From the NCBI GenBank assembly GCA_017466495.1, contig JAFTUB010000101.1, positions 1-21,413 on the forward strand: a stretch of 21,413 nucleotides of DNA. The letters run 5' to 3'. This document shows positions 1 to 8,016 of the stretch, one piece after another. How positions within the stretch are numbered: the stretch's first letter is position 1; every line of letters starts with the position of its first letter. Origin of the DNA: Clostridia bacterium. Its GTDB lineage: Bacteria > Bacillota > Clostridia > Oscillospirales > CAG-272. The position numbers and the translations under genes are program-made. A model generated the notes under the pieces. That model was given only the letters and a program-made list of their open reading frames with translations, was not told where the DNA came from and searched no databases.

Positions 1-514
1 GGGGGGGATGGAGGGGGAGAGAGCGGCGACGGGCGGCGATGTAAAGCAAAAAAGACGAGGGAAATAAGGTAATGGAAAAATATATTCCAAATGGGAATAA
101 AAGGTAAAAAACACCCCACTGTTTCCCAAAACATGGACAAAAAATTGATTTGGGGCGTAAAAAAATGCAATTTGTTCATTTTGTACAGGTGTAGAAAATC
201 AAGGCTCAAATTTGTGCATAATGCCTACATATTGCAACTTATTTGGATTGCCGTTCCCGTAGCAAGGTGGATTTTTGTGGGTAAATGAAATTGACAACCC
301 ATTTTTTTCTCTTTCGAAAAGCGAGAAAAACAGCCAAAAACAGCCGAAATAACGCCGATTTATGGGCGGTTATTTGCAAAATAACGTAAATAAAACTTAC
401 CTCTCGCAAAAACAAATTTTGCGTTACTTTTTTGCGGAGTTTTCTCTCGCTGCAGGAAAACATGTGGAGGCTGGATGACGGAAAAATGGAGGAACTGTGT
501 ACATTTTGCCGCCC
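1..514. other. AT-rich region without a convincing gene
   Basis: I see no protein here that looks real. A frame open from the left edge stops at a TAA at 65-67 with a basic tail, so it could be the last codons of an upstream plus-strand gene, but this cannot be judged. The rest is AT-rich with several inverted repeats: 348-356 with 365-374 (AATAACGCC against GGCGGTTATT, one bulge), the overlapping 369-375 with 379-385 (GTTATTT against AAATAAC), and 405-411 with 417-423. The decamer AAAAACAGCC occurs twice at about 327-345. These may be regulatory or the remains of an upstream terminator. Confidence 0.5.
405..433 (+). terminator. possible weak intrinsic terminator
   Basis: A perfect 7-bp stem, CGCAAAA (405-411) and TTTTGCG (417-423) with a 5-nt loop, is followed by a T-rich stretch TTACTTTTTT. 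Only three of the seven pairs are GC, so termination would be weak. Its position about 90 nt before the operon promoter would fit the end of an upstream transcript, but an operator function is equally possible. Confidence 0.3.
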
Positions 515-543
515 TTGACTTTTTTGTGGGGCTGTGCTATCAT
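515..543 (+). promoter_or_regulatory. promoter of the ABC transporter operon
   Basis: The -35 element TTGACT (515-520) and the -10 element TATCAT (538-543) are separated by exactly 17 nt. A TGC immediately before the -10 makes it an extended -10. Transcription should start near 550, about 465 nt before the first gene. No other promoter of this quality is seen before 1015. Confidence 0.75.
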
Positions 544-549
544 ATTTGT

Positions 550-1014
550 ATGAAAAATTTAGGGTAGAGGGGTATGTATTGCCGATACCGTGCCGGAAAC
601 CCTGATTTTTCTTTCTGTTACGGAGGAAATGGGTCCTTCTGACGGAACAATTGCATACCAATAATGCTGTGCGCTTTGGCATCTCAGGGCGTATAGGTAA
701 TGTTTGTTTGGATTTTTCTGCGCAATGCAGCCGGTATGGGGAATCTGCGCTCTGTTCGACTGCGGCGGAAAAATACAAATAACACGGCTTATTCTTTCAT
801 ATAAATAGTTTACACAGCGGACAGCCCTTATGGGCCCCGACGGTGCGGACTGTTTATAGGGAGGTGGAAATGCCCGGTTTCGGTTTCCGCGCGAAAGAAT
901 AAACAGAGGACCGGTGCGGAAAACCGCAGGGCATTGTTGATGGCAAGTTTTATCCCCCATTCGCAGTCCGCCGCTGGCGGGGCTGCGGAAAAATCTTGGT
1001 AGGAGGAAAAGTGA
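550..1014 (+). promoter_or_regulatory. long structured leader of the transporter operon
   Basis: The stretch between the inferred start site and the first start codon is about 465 nt and contains several possible helices. AGGGT (561-565) pairs with ACCCT (599-603) around GGTAT/ATACC (571-575, 585-589), followed by a U-rich run, which is attenuator-like. A long imperfect hairpin spans 869-935 (AATGCCC/GGGCATT outside, CGGTTTCCGC/GCGGAAAACCG inside). A hairpin at 962-987 (CGCAG-CCGCC / GGCGG-CTGCG) sits 13 nt before the ribosome binding site. GCGGACTG (845-852) could instead pair with CAGTCCGC (964-971), which would break the last hairpin. No known riboswitch class is recognised, so regulation is inference. 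Confidence 0.45.
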
Positions 1015-3981
1015 ATGATGAAAGCGAAATTCAGAAAATTAACAGCTCTTCTTCTGGCGATCCTCACGGTTTTGAGCGGTTCTATGCTCGGTATCAGCGC
1101 GGCTGATGACGGGCAGTCGGTTACCGATCAGACCATTGATGAGATCAGAGAGCTGCTTAATGCGATTTCGTATGAGGAGTACTTGGAAGATAACGCAGAT
1201 GTTCCAAGGGCTGCAAAGGATATCGTGATCAACGCGCTTGATTACGATAAGGATAATACCGATGCGGCGGTTGTGGTCAAGGAGTGGGCCGGCGAAAAGG
1301 GTCTGCACCTGCCCAGCGTCGGAACTGCTTCGTGGAAGGTGAATATTCCCTCCACCGCGAAGTACAGCATCGTGCTGGAGTATTATCCCGATGAAGGTAA
1401 GGTTGCTTCCGCTGAGCGTATCTTTATGATCAACGGTAAGGTTCCCTTTGCCGAAGCACGTTATTTGACCATGACGAAGGTTTGGAAGAACCAGTATGAG
1501 GAGCCGGATGAAGAGGGTCGCCTCTTCCGCGCCGATATCGACCGCAACGAGCTCCGTCCTACGATGAACCAGACCCCCGAATGGCGTACTTATGAGCTCC
1601 ATGATGCTGACGGCTTCTACACCGAAAGCTTCGAGTTCGTTCTGGAAAAGGGCGAGAACATCCTGTCTCTTGAGGCAGTTAACGAGCCCCTCACCGTAAA
1701 GAGCATTCATTTGGTTGCGCATGAGGACCTTGTTCCTTATGCCGAGATCAAGGCGGAGTATGATGCAAAGGGCTATAAGCCCGCATCTGCTGAGAGCGTG
1801 GTCAGCTTCGAGGCTGAGTACCCCGTTGCTACCTCTTCTCAGACCATCTATCCCATTGAGGACAGAACTTCTGCTGCCACCGTTCCTCAGGATGCTTCCC
1901 GCAGTCTGCTGAACACCATCGGCGGTGATAAGTGGCAGAATGCAGGCCAGTGGATCCGTTACGAGTTCACGGTTCCCGAGAGCGGTCTGTATCAGATCGT
2001 TCCCCGCTTCAAGCAGGAACTGCTTGACGGTATGTTTGTTTCCCGTACTCTCCGTATCAACGGCGAGGTTCCTTTCAAGGAAGCAACCAGCCTGCGCTTC
2101 AACTACTCTACCGATTGGCAGACCGCTCCCCTCAATGACGGCACCACCGAGTTTGAGTTCTACTTCGAGGCCGGTAAGACCTACACCATTGAGTTCGAGG
2201 TTGCCCTGGGCGAGATGGGCGAGGTCATTCGCGACATCGACAACGCACTGAGCCACATCAACGCCGACTACCTGGAGATTCTGAAGCTTACCGGTGCTAC
2301 TCCTGACGAGTACCGTGACTACGGCTTCTCCCGCATCATGCCCGATACCATCATCGACATGATCATCCAGTCTCAGACCATCGAGGAAGTTTCTGCCATG
2401 CTGTCTGACCTGGCCGGCACCAAGGGTTCCAACACCGCTACCCTGGATAAGGTCGCATTCCTGCTTGACCGTATGGGCAGCGATGAGGACGAGGTGGCCA
2501 AGAACCTGGAGCAGATGAAGTCCTACATCGGTTCTCTTGGTACCTGGGTGGGCGACATGAAGTCCCAGCCCCTGCGCCTTGACTACATCGTGGTTCAGCC
2601 TGCAGGCAATAAGCTGCCTAAGGCAGAAGCGGGCTTCTTCTCGGCGCTCGGCTTTGAGATCCAGTCCTTCTTCCAGTCCTTCTTCCGCAACTATAACCGT
2701 ATGGGTGCGATCACCGATACCTCCACGGATGAGAATGCGGTTGAGGTTTGGCTGGCTTACGGTCGTGACCAGACGCAGGTTATCCGTAACCTGATCAACA
2801 ACGACTTCACCCCCAAGACCGGCATTCCCGTTAACCTGAAGCTGGTTGCCGGCGGTACACTGCTTCCCTCCGTTCTGGCGAACATGGGCCCCGATGTTTA
2901 CATCGGTCTCGGCCAGGGTGACGTTATCAACTACGCAATCCGAAGCGCCATCAAGCCCATTGAGAATTTCGAGGGCTTTGAAGAAACCCTGGTCGACTTC
3001 AACGATGCAGCAATGCTTCCTCTGGGCATCGAGGACGCTGAGGGCGTCTTCCACTACTACGGTCTGCCCGAGACCCAGAGCTTCCCCATGATGTTCTACC
3101 GCAAGGATATCCTGGCTGAGCTGGGTATCGACATTCCCAAGACCTGGGACGATATTCTGGCTGCCGTGCCGATCCTTCAGGCGAACAACATGACCATCGG
3201 TCTTTCCAAGGACTACAAGATGTTCCTGTACCAGATGGGCGGCGAGCTCTTCGCCGACAACGGTATGCGCATCAACCTTGACTCCAACGTTGCGCTTGAG
3301 TCCTTTGAGATGATGTGTAATATGTTCACCATGTATTCCTTCCCCTATAAGTATGACTTTGCAAACCGCTTCCGTACCGGCGAGATGCCCATCGGTATCG
3401 CCGCCTACAACGGAACCTACAACCAGCTCATCGTCTTCGCCACCGAGATCCGCGGTCTGTGGGAGTTCGTCCCGCTGCCCGGTATCGTGGATGAGAACGG
3501 CAACATCAACAACGTATCGGTTTCTACGGTTTCCGCAATTGTTATGATGAACGGCTGTGACAACGAAGAGGGTGCCTGGGAGTTCATGAAGTGGCACGTC
3601 GGTGCTGAATGCCAGCGTGACTACTCCAATGAAATGGTTGCAATCCTCGGTCCTTCGGCTAAGCACGCAACGGCAAACGAGAAGGCGCTTGAGTCGCTGC
3701 CCTGGACCACCTCGGAATACGAGAACCTTGCACTTCAGTTCAACAATCTTGCTTCTATCCCGAACTATCCCGGCTCTTACATCCTTGACCGTTACACCAA
3801 CTTCGCTTTCCTGGCTGCCTACAACAGCAAGGCGGATCCTGTAGAACAGCTCCTGTCCTACATCCCCACGATCAATAAGGAGATCACCCGTAAGAGAAAC
3901 GAGTTCGGCCTGCCCGTGCTTGAGCTTGGTCAGACCCTGGCCGACCTTGAGGCTGCCCAGAACGGCGGCGCGGCAGAATAA
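1015..3981 (+). CDS. giant extracellular carbohydrate-binding ABC solute-binding protein
   Basis: Predicted surface receptor of a carbohydrate ABC importer, 988 aa, more than twice the usual 400-450 aa. An N-terminal signal peptide (about 1-31) ends in an SAA-type cleavage site and has no lipobox Cys, unusual for a Gram-positive binding protein. Two beta-rich, CBM6/galactose-binding-like segments follow (about 85-235 and 260-400; both contain an FMINGKVPF/LRINGEVPF-like motif followed by a hydrophobic strand), then a mostly helical linker (405-570). The C-terminal part (574-985) has family 1 binding-protein features: VWLAYGRDQ, the GPDVYIG strand, MMFYRKDILAELGID followed by PKTWDDIL. An AGGAGG site at 1001-1006 lies 8 nt before the chosen ATG. 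It is the first gene of a seven-gene operon and is followed directly by two permeases. Ligand unknown; a plant or microbial oligosaccharide is likely. Confidence 0.88.
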   Translation: MMKAKFRKLTALLLAILTVLSGSMLGISAADDGQSVTDQTIDEIRELLNAISYEEYLEDNADVPRAAKDIVINALDYDKDNTDAAVVVKEWAGEKGLHLPSVGTASWKVNIPSTAKYSIVLEYYPDEGKVASAERIFMINGKVPFAEARYLTMTKVWKNQYEEPDEEGRLFRADIDRNELRPTMNQTPEWRTYELHDADGFYTESFEFVLEKGENILSLEAVNEPLTVKSIHLVAHEDLVPYAEIKAEYDAKGYKPASAESVVSFEAEYPVATSSQTIYPIEDRTSAATVPQDASRSLLNTIGGDKWQNAGQWIRYEFTVPESGLYQIVPRFKQELLDGMFVSRTLRINGEVPFKEATSLRFNYSTDWQTAPLNDGTTEFEFYFEAGKTYTIEFEVALGEMGEVIRDIDNALSHINADYLEILKLTGATPDEYRDYGFSRIMPDTIIDMIIQSQTIEEVSAMLSDLAGTKGSNTATLDKVAFLLDRMGSDEDEVAKNLEQMKSYIGSLGTWVGDMKSQPLRLDYIVVQPAGNKLPKAEAGFFSALGFEIQSFFQSFFRNYNRMGAITDTSTDENAVEVWLAYGRDQTQVIRNLINNDFTPKTGIPVNLKLVAGGTLLPSVLANMGPDVYIGLGQGDVINYAIRSAIKPIENFEGFEETLVDFNDAAMLPLGIEDAEGVFHYYGLPETQSFPMMFYRKDILAELGIDIPKTWDDILAAVPILQANNMTIGLSKDYKMFLYQMGGELFADNGMRINLDSNVALESFEMMCNMFTMYSFPYKYDFANRFRTGEMPIGIAAYNGTYNQLIVFATEIRGLWEFVPLPGIVDENGNINNVSVSTVSAIVMMNGCDNEEGAWEFMKWHVGAECQRDYSNEMVAILGPSAKHATANEKALESLPWTTSEYENLALQFNNLASIPNYPGSYILDRYTNFAFLAAYNSKADPVEQLLSYIPTINKEITRKRNEFGLPVLELGQTLADLEAAQNGGAAE

Positions 3982-4030
3982 GCAGCTGACAAATTGAAAC
4001 AAAGAAATTTAGAATAAGGAGAGAGCGCAA

Positions 4031-4978
4031 ATGTCACAAAAAACGGCAGCACCGAAAGCGGTTTCCCGCAAGGATATGACGCGCGCGCAGTGGACGTGGA
4101 AGGAGATCAAGCGCAATAAGGTCGCATACTTCATGGTTGCCCCTTATGTTATCCTCTTTACGATCTTCACCGTTGTGCCCGTCGTCTTCTCAATGTTCTT
4201 GAGTCTGACCGAATTTAACCTCCTCGAGCCCCCGCGTTTTCTGTTCTTGGATAACTACATCCGCCTGTTCCTGGATGATGATATCTTCATCCTGGCTTGC
4301 TCGAACACCTTCGTTTTCGCCTGCATCGTCGGTCCTGCATCTTACCTGATGTCGCTGATGGTTGCATGGTTCATCAATGAGCTTTCGCCGAGAATTCGTG
4401 CGGTGGTAACGCTGATCTTCTATGCCCCCTCCATTTCCGGTCAGGTTTACCTGATTTGGGGTACCCTTTTCTCGGGTGACGCATACGGTTGGGTCAACGG
4501 TACTCTGCTCAAGCTCGGTCTGATCACCAAGGAGATTCAGTTCTTCGAGTCCGCATCCTGGGTAATGCCCCTGTGTATCGTGGTCGCACTCTGGACCTCC
4601 CTCGGTACCTCCTTCCTGTCCTTCATCGCCGGTCTGCAGGGTATCGACCGCTCCATGTATGAGGCAGGCGCGGTTGACGGTATCCGCAACCGTTGGCAGG
4701 AACTTTGGTATGTAACCCTCCCGTCCATGAAGCCTCAGCTGATGTTCGGTGCAATCATGTCCATCACCAGCACCTTCGGCTTCGGCGGCGTCGTTACCGC
4801 ACTCTGCGGCTTCCCGTCTGTTGACTATGCCGCACACACCATCATGCACTGTCTGGAAGACTACGGCAGCCAGCGTTTCGAGGTTGGTTATGCGTCGGCC
4901 ATCGCAGTCGTACTCTTCGCCATCATGATCGGTGCAAACATGCTGGTAAAGAAAATTCTCTCAAAGGTGGGACAATGA
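4031..4978 (+). CDS. sugar ABC transporter permease (UgpA/MalF-like)
   Basis: Inner-membrane channel subunit of a carbohydrate ABC importer (binding-protein-dependent transport family, COG1175-like), 315 aa, normal length. After a charged cytoplasmic N-terminus of about 30 residues there are roughly six hydrophobic segments, the first around VAYFMVAPYVILFTIF. The ATPase-contacting EAA loop is seen at about 210-236, reading EAGAVDG...LPSMKPQ. AAGGAGAG precedes the ATG by about 8 nt. It lies 49 nt after the binding protein and only 1 nt before the second permease, so the pair should be made together. The partner ATPase is not in this window. Confidence 0.93.
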   Translation: MSQKTAAPKAVSRKDMTRAQWTWKEIKRNKVAYFMVAPYVILFTIFTVVPVVFSMFLSLTEFNLLEPPRFLFLDNYIRLFLDDDIFILACSNTFVFACIVGPASYLMSLMVAWFINELSPRIRAVVTLIFYAPSISGQVYLIWGTLFSGDAYGWVNGTLLKLGLITKEIQFFESASWVMPLCIVVALWTSLGTSFLSFIAGLQGIDRSMYEAGAVDGIRNRWQELWYVTLPSMKPQLMFGAIMSITSTFGFGGVVTALCGFPSVDYAAHTIMHCLEDYGSQRFEVGYASAIAVVLFAIMIGANMLVKKILSKVGQ

Positions 4979-4979
4979 T

Positions 4980-5852
4980 ATGGCAAAACTGAGAACAAGA
5001 AAACATAAAGTTGTCCTGAACCGCTCGGCCGGCGGTGACGCAGGTATCGTCTTCATGCTCGTTATCCTGGGCGCATTCATGTTCCTGCCCATGCTCTACG
5101 TGGTGATGCAGTCGCTGAAGCCCCTTGACGAGCTGTGGATGTTCCCCCCTCGCTTCTATGTGGTTAAGCCCACCTTCAAGAACTTCAAGGATCTGTTCAC
5201 CCTGATGAATGACTCTTGGGTTCCCTTCTCCCGCTACATCTTCAACACCGTGTTTATCTCGGTGGTTGGTACCGCAGGACACCTGTTCTTCGCTTCCCTG
5301 GCTGCATACGCCTTCGCGAAGATCAAGTTCCCCGGCGGCAAGTTCATGTTTACCACCATCCGTACCTCGCTGATGTTCCACGCCACCGTTACTTCGCTGG
5401 TTAACTTCATCGTTATGTCCTGGTTCGGTTGGGTTGATACCTACGCAGCGGTGATTATCCCCGGTTTTGCATCCACCCTTGGTCTGTATCTGATGAAGCA
5501 GTTCATGGATACCAACGTATCCGGCGCAGTTCTTGAGTCTTCCCGACTGGACGGCGCAAGCGAGCTTAAGACCTTCTGGGTCATCGCAATGCCCATGGTT
5601 AAGCCCGCATGGCTCACCCTCATTATCTACCGTTTCAAGGATCTGTGGAATGAAGGTGCATCGATCTATATCCACTCTGAGCAGCTGAAAACCTTTAACT
5701 ACGCTATCCAGCAGATCATGGCCGGTGGTATCAAGCGTGCGGGCGCTTCCGCAGCATCCACGGTGGTCATGATGATGGTCCCGATTCTCGTCTTCATTAT
5801 TTCGCAGTCGAACATCATCGAGACCATGGGCTCCAGCGGTATGAAGGATTAA
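4980..5852 (+). CDS. carbohydrate ABC transporter permease (UgpE/MalG-like)
   Basis: Second channel subunit, 290 aa, of the COG0395 type. Six predicted membrane spans, first at about 20-43. It carries the typical NTVFISVVGTAG segment and an EAA loop at about 185-211, ESSRLDGASELKTF...MPMVKPA, for docking of an ATPase. One nucleotide separates its ATG from the stop codon of the preceding permease, and its ribosome binding site (AAGGTGGGA) lies inside that gene, which suggests coupled translation. It probably forms the heterodimer with the 315-aa permease that takes ligand from the 988-aa binding protein. Confidence 0.93.
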   Translation: MAKLRTRKHKVVLNRSAGGDAGIVFMLVILGAFMFLPMLYVVMQSLKPLDELWMFPPRFYVVKPTFKNFKDLFTLMNDSWVPFSRYIFNTVFISVVGTAGHLFFASLAAYAFAKIKFPGGKFMFTTIRTSLMFHATVTSLVNFIVMSWFGWVDTYAAVIIPGFASTLGLYLMKQFMDTNVSGAVLESSRLDGASELKTFWVIAMPMVKPAWLTLIIYRFKDLWNEGASIYIHSEQLKTFNYAIQQIMAGGIKRAGASAASTVVMMMVPILVFIISQSNIIETMGSSGMKD

Positions 5853-5863
5853 GGAGGAAACCA

Positions 5864-7993
5864 ATGAATAAAATCGTTCGTGTAATTGCATTGGTTTTCG
5901 CTGCAATCATGCTCTTTGCAGTGCCGGTCAGTGCAGCAAAGCCCTATCAGACCTATACCTACTCCATCGACGGTATGCCCCTGAACTCTCCCGATGCTTA
6001 TACCCCTGTTATGACGGTCAACTCCGCATACATGGGCTTGGCTAAGGCTTTTGACGATCCCCGCGACCTGTTCGTGGACAAGGATCTCAATGTGTATCTG
6101 GTTGATGCCAAGAACAACATGGTTCATGTGCTTGACCGTTACTACAAGCTGAAGTTCAGCATCGGCGCCAAGAAGTTCATCAATGACCAGGGCGTTCCCG
6201 ATGAGCTTACCTCTCCCTCCGGCGTTTTCGTTAACGACGACACCATCTTCGTGGCCGACACCGATGCCAACCGTATCGTGACCTTCGACCGCGAGGGTAA
6301 CTTCAAGAAGATCATTCCTCAGCCTGAGTCCGACCTCTTCGCTGAGGGCGCCGTCTACAAGCCGATCGCTCTGGCCGTTGACCAGTACGGCCGTCTCTAC
6401 GTGGTATCCTCCACCACCTACCAGGGTATCATCGTAATGACCGAAGAGGGCGAGTTCACCGGCTTTATCGGTGCACAGAAGGTTTACGCCAACGTCCTGG
6501 ACATCATCTGGAGACGCTTCCAGACCAAGGCACAGCGTGAACTGACTCAGTCCTATATCCCTACTGAGTTTAACAACATCACCATCAATGACGAAGGCTT
6601 CATTTATGTAACCACTTCGTCTATTGAGGAAAGCAAGCAGCAGGCAGCCATCAAGAGCAAGGCCGGTGACTATGCACCGGTCAAGATGCTGAACGCGGCC
6701 GGCTCCGAGATCATGCGCCGTAACGGCTTCTTCGCTCCTTCGGGTGAGGTTCAGGTTCAGAACAGCGTAACCGCCGACATCAAGGGTGCATCTCGCATCA
6801 TCGACGTTGCGGTGGGGCCCGAGAATACCTGGTCCATCATCGACGAGAAGCGTCAGAAGGTCTTTACCTACGACTTCGACGGTAACCTCCTCTTCGCCTT
6901 CGGCGATAAGGGTCAGCAGCTGGGTAACCTCTCCTCCATCGAGGCTGTGGTTTACCAGGGCGACACCATGCTCCTGCTGGACAAGACGGCAGATAACTTC
7001 ACCGTCTTCAAGCGTACCGAGTACGGCGACACCCTGATCCGTGCTCTCGAGCACCAGAACAACCGTCAGTATGAGCTGGCAGTTGATGACTGGACCGAGA
7101 TCCTGAAGCGTAACTCCAACTTCGATACCGCATACATCGGTATCGGTCAGGCACTCTACCGTGATGCCAACTACGAGGAAGCACTTGAATACTACAAGTC
7201 CGCTTACGACGTAACAAACTACTCCTCTGCGTACAAGGAACTGCGCAAGGGCTGGATTGAGAAGTACATCCTGCTGATCCCCGTGATCGCAGCTGTGGTG
7301 ATCACCGCTCTCGTTCTCTTCCTGCGTTACGCCGGCAAGATCAACCTCCGTGCAGCGACCAAGGGCGGCAAGCGCACCTTCAAGGAAGAGCTGCTCTTCG
7401 GTTTCCATTTGATGATGCATCCCTTCGACGGTTTCTGGGATTTGAAGCATGAGAAACGCGGTTCGGTCCGTGCGGCGATTGTTTATCTGGTCGTCGTCAT
7501 TCTCACCTTCTTCTACCAGGCAATCGGTACCGGTTACATTATGAACCCCCGCGGCATCTACACCACCGTCTTCTCCCAGGCGATTTCGGTTCTGGTGCCC
7601 CTCTTCCTGTGGGTTGTTGCTAACTGGTGTCTGACCACCCTGTTCGACGGTGAAGGCAGCTTCAAGGATATCTTCGTAGCAACCTGCTACTCCCTGATTC
7701 CTCTGCCTCTGCTGATTATCCCCTCCACCATCGCATCCAACTTTGTTACCACCAGCGAAGTTACCCTGGTTAACCTGCTGGCTGACTTCGCCTTCATCTG
7801 GGCGATCCTTCTGATCTTCTTCGGTATGATGGTAACACACGACTACACGCTGACCAAGAACCTGGTAATCTGCCTGTGCACCATCGTGGGCATGGTATTC
7901 ATCATGTTCGTGGGCATCCTGTTCTCGACTCTGTTGGGTAAGATCGTCAGCTTCATTTCGAACATCATCATCGAGATCAACTACCGACTCTAA
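5864..7993 (+). CDS. secreted beta-propeller/TPR protein with YIP1-like membrane domain
   Basis: A 709-aa predicted membrane protein with a signal peptide (about 1-25, cleavage near VSA-A). Residues about 45-385 hold six or so NHL/gluconolactonase-like blades, each of the type P-x-x-LFVDKDLNVYLVD or SGVFVNDDTIFVADT followed by a strand ending in FDREGNF or YDFDGNL. A TPR-like helical stretch follows (about 392-460; NYEEALEYYKSAY). The first clear transmembrane helix is at 468-487, then a K/R-rich segment that should be cytoplasmic, then a YIP1-like domain with about five more helices (505-700). The propeller and TPR should therefore face outside. It lies 11 nt after the permease gene with an AAGGAGG site. 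A scaffold or docking role for the importer is inference; no catalytic residues were recognised. Confidence 0.8.
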   Translation: MNKIVRVIALVFAAIMLFAVPVSAAKPYQTYTYSIDGMPLNSPDAYTPVMTVNSAYMGLAKAFDDPRDLFVDKDLNVYLVDAKNNMVHVLDRYYKLKFSIGAKKFINDQGVPDELTSPSGVFVNDDTIFVADTDANRIVTFDREGNFKKIIPQPESDLFAEGAVYKPIALAVDQYGRLYVVSSTTYQGIIVMTEEGEFTGFIGAQKVYANVLDIIWRRFQTKAQRELTQSYIPTEFNNITINDEGFIYVTTSSIEESKQQAAIKSKAGDYAPVKMLNAAGSEIMRRNGFFAPSGEVQVQNSVTADIKGASRIIDVAVGPENTWSIIDEKRQKVFTYDFDGNLLFAFGDKGQQLGNLSSIEAVVYQGDTMLLLDKTADNFTVFKRTEYGDTLIRALEHQNNRQYELAVDDWTEILKRNSNFDTAYIGIGQALYRDANYEEALEYYKSAYDVTNYSSAYKELRKGWIEKYILLIPVIAAVVITALVLFLRYAGKINLRAATKGGKRTFKEELLFGFHLMMHPFDGFWDLKHEKRGSVRAAIVYLVVVILTFFYQAIGTGYIMNPRGIYTTVFSQAISVLVPLFLWVVANWCLTTLFDGEGSFKDIFVATCYSLIPLPLLIIPSTIASNFVTTSEVTLVNLLADFAFIWAILLIFFGMMVTHDYTLTKNLVICLCTIVGMVFIMFVGILFSTLLGKIVSFISNIIIEINYRL

Positions 7994-8016
7994 CGAACAG
8001 ATAGGAGAAAGATTTA

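Noticed and set aside
291..319. Promoter from the perfect TTGACA at 291-296
   Set aside because: No acceptable -10 (TCGAAA at 17-nt spacing) follows.
239..960. Two overlapping minus-strand frames (179 and 133 codons) in the leader region
   Set aside because: Low-complexity, Arg/Ser/Pro-rich translations without motifs or ribosome binding sites, overlapping the operon promoter and leader.
1039..4002. Open antisense frame of 987 codons opposite the binding-protein gene
   Set aside because: It follows from the near absence of TTA, CTA and TCA codons in the highly biased sense gene. The translation has no recognisable domain and no ribosome binding site.
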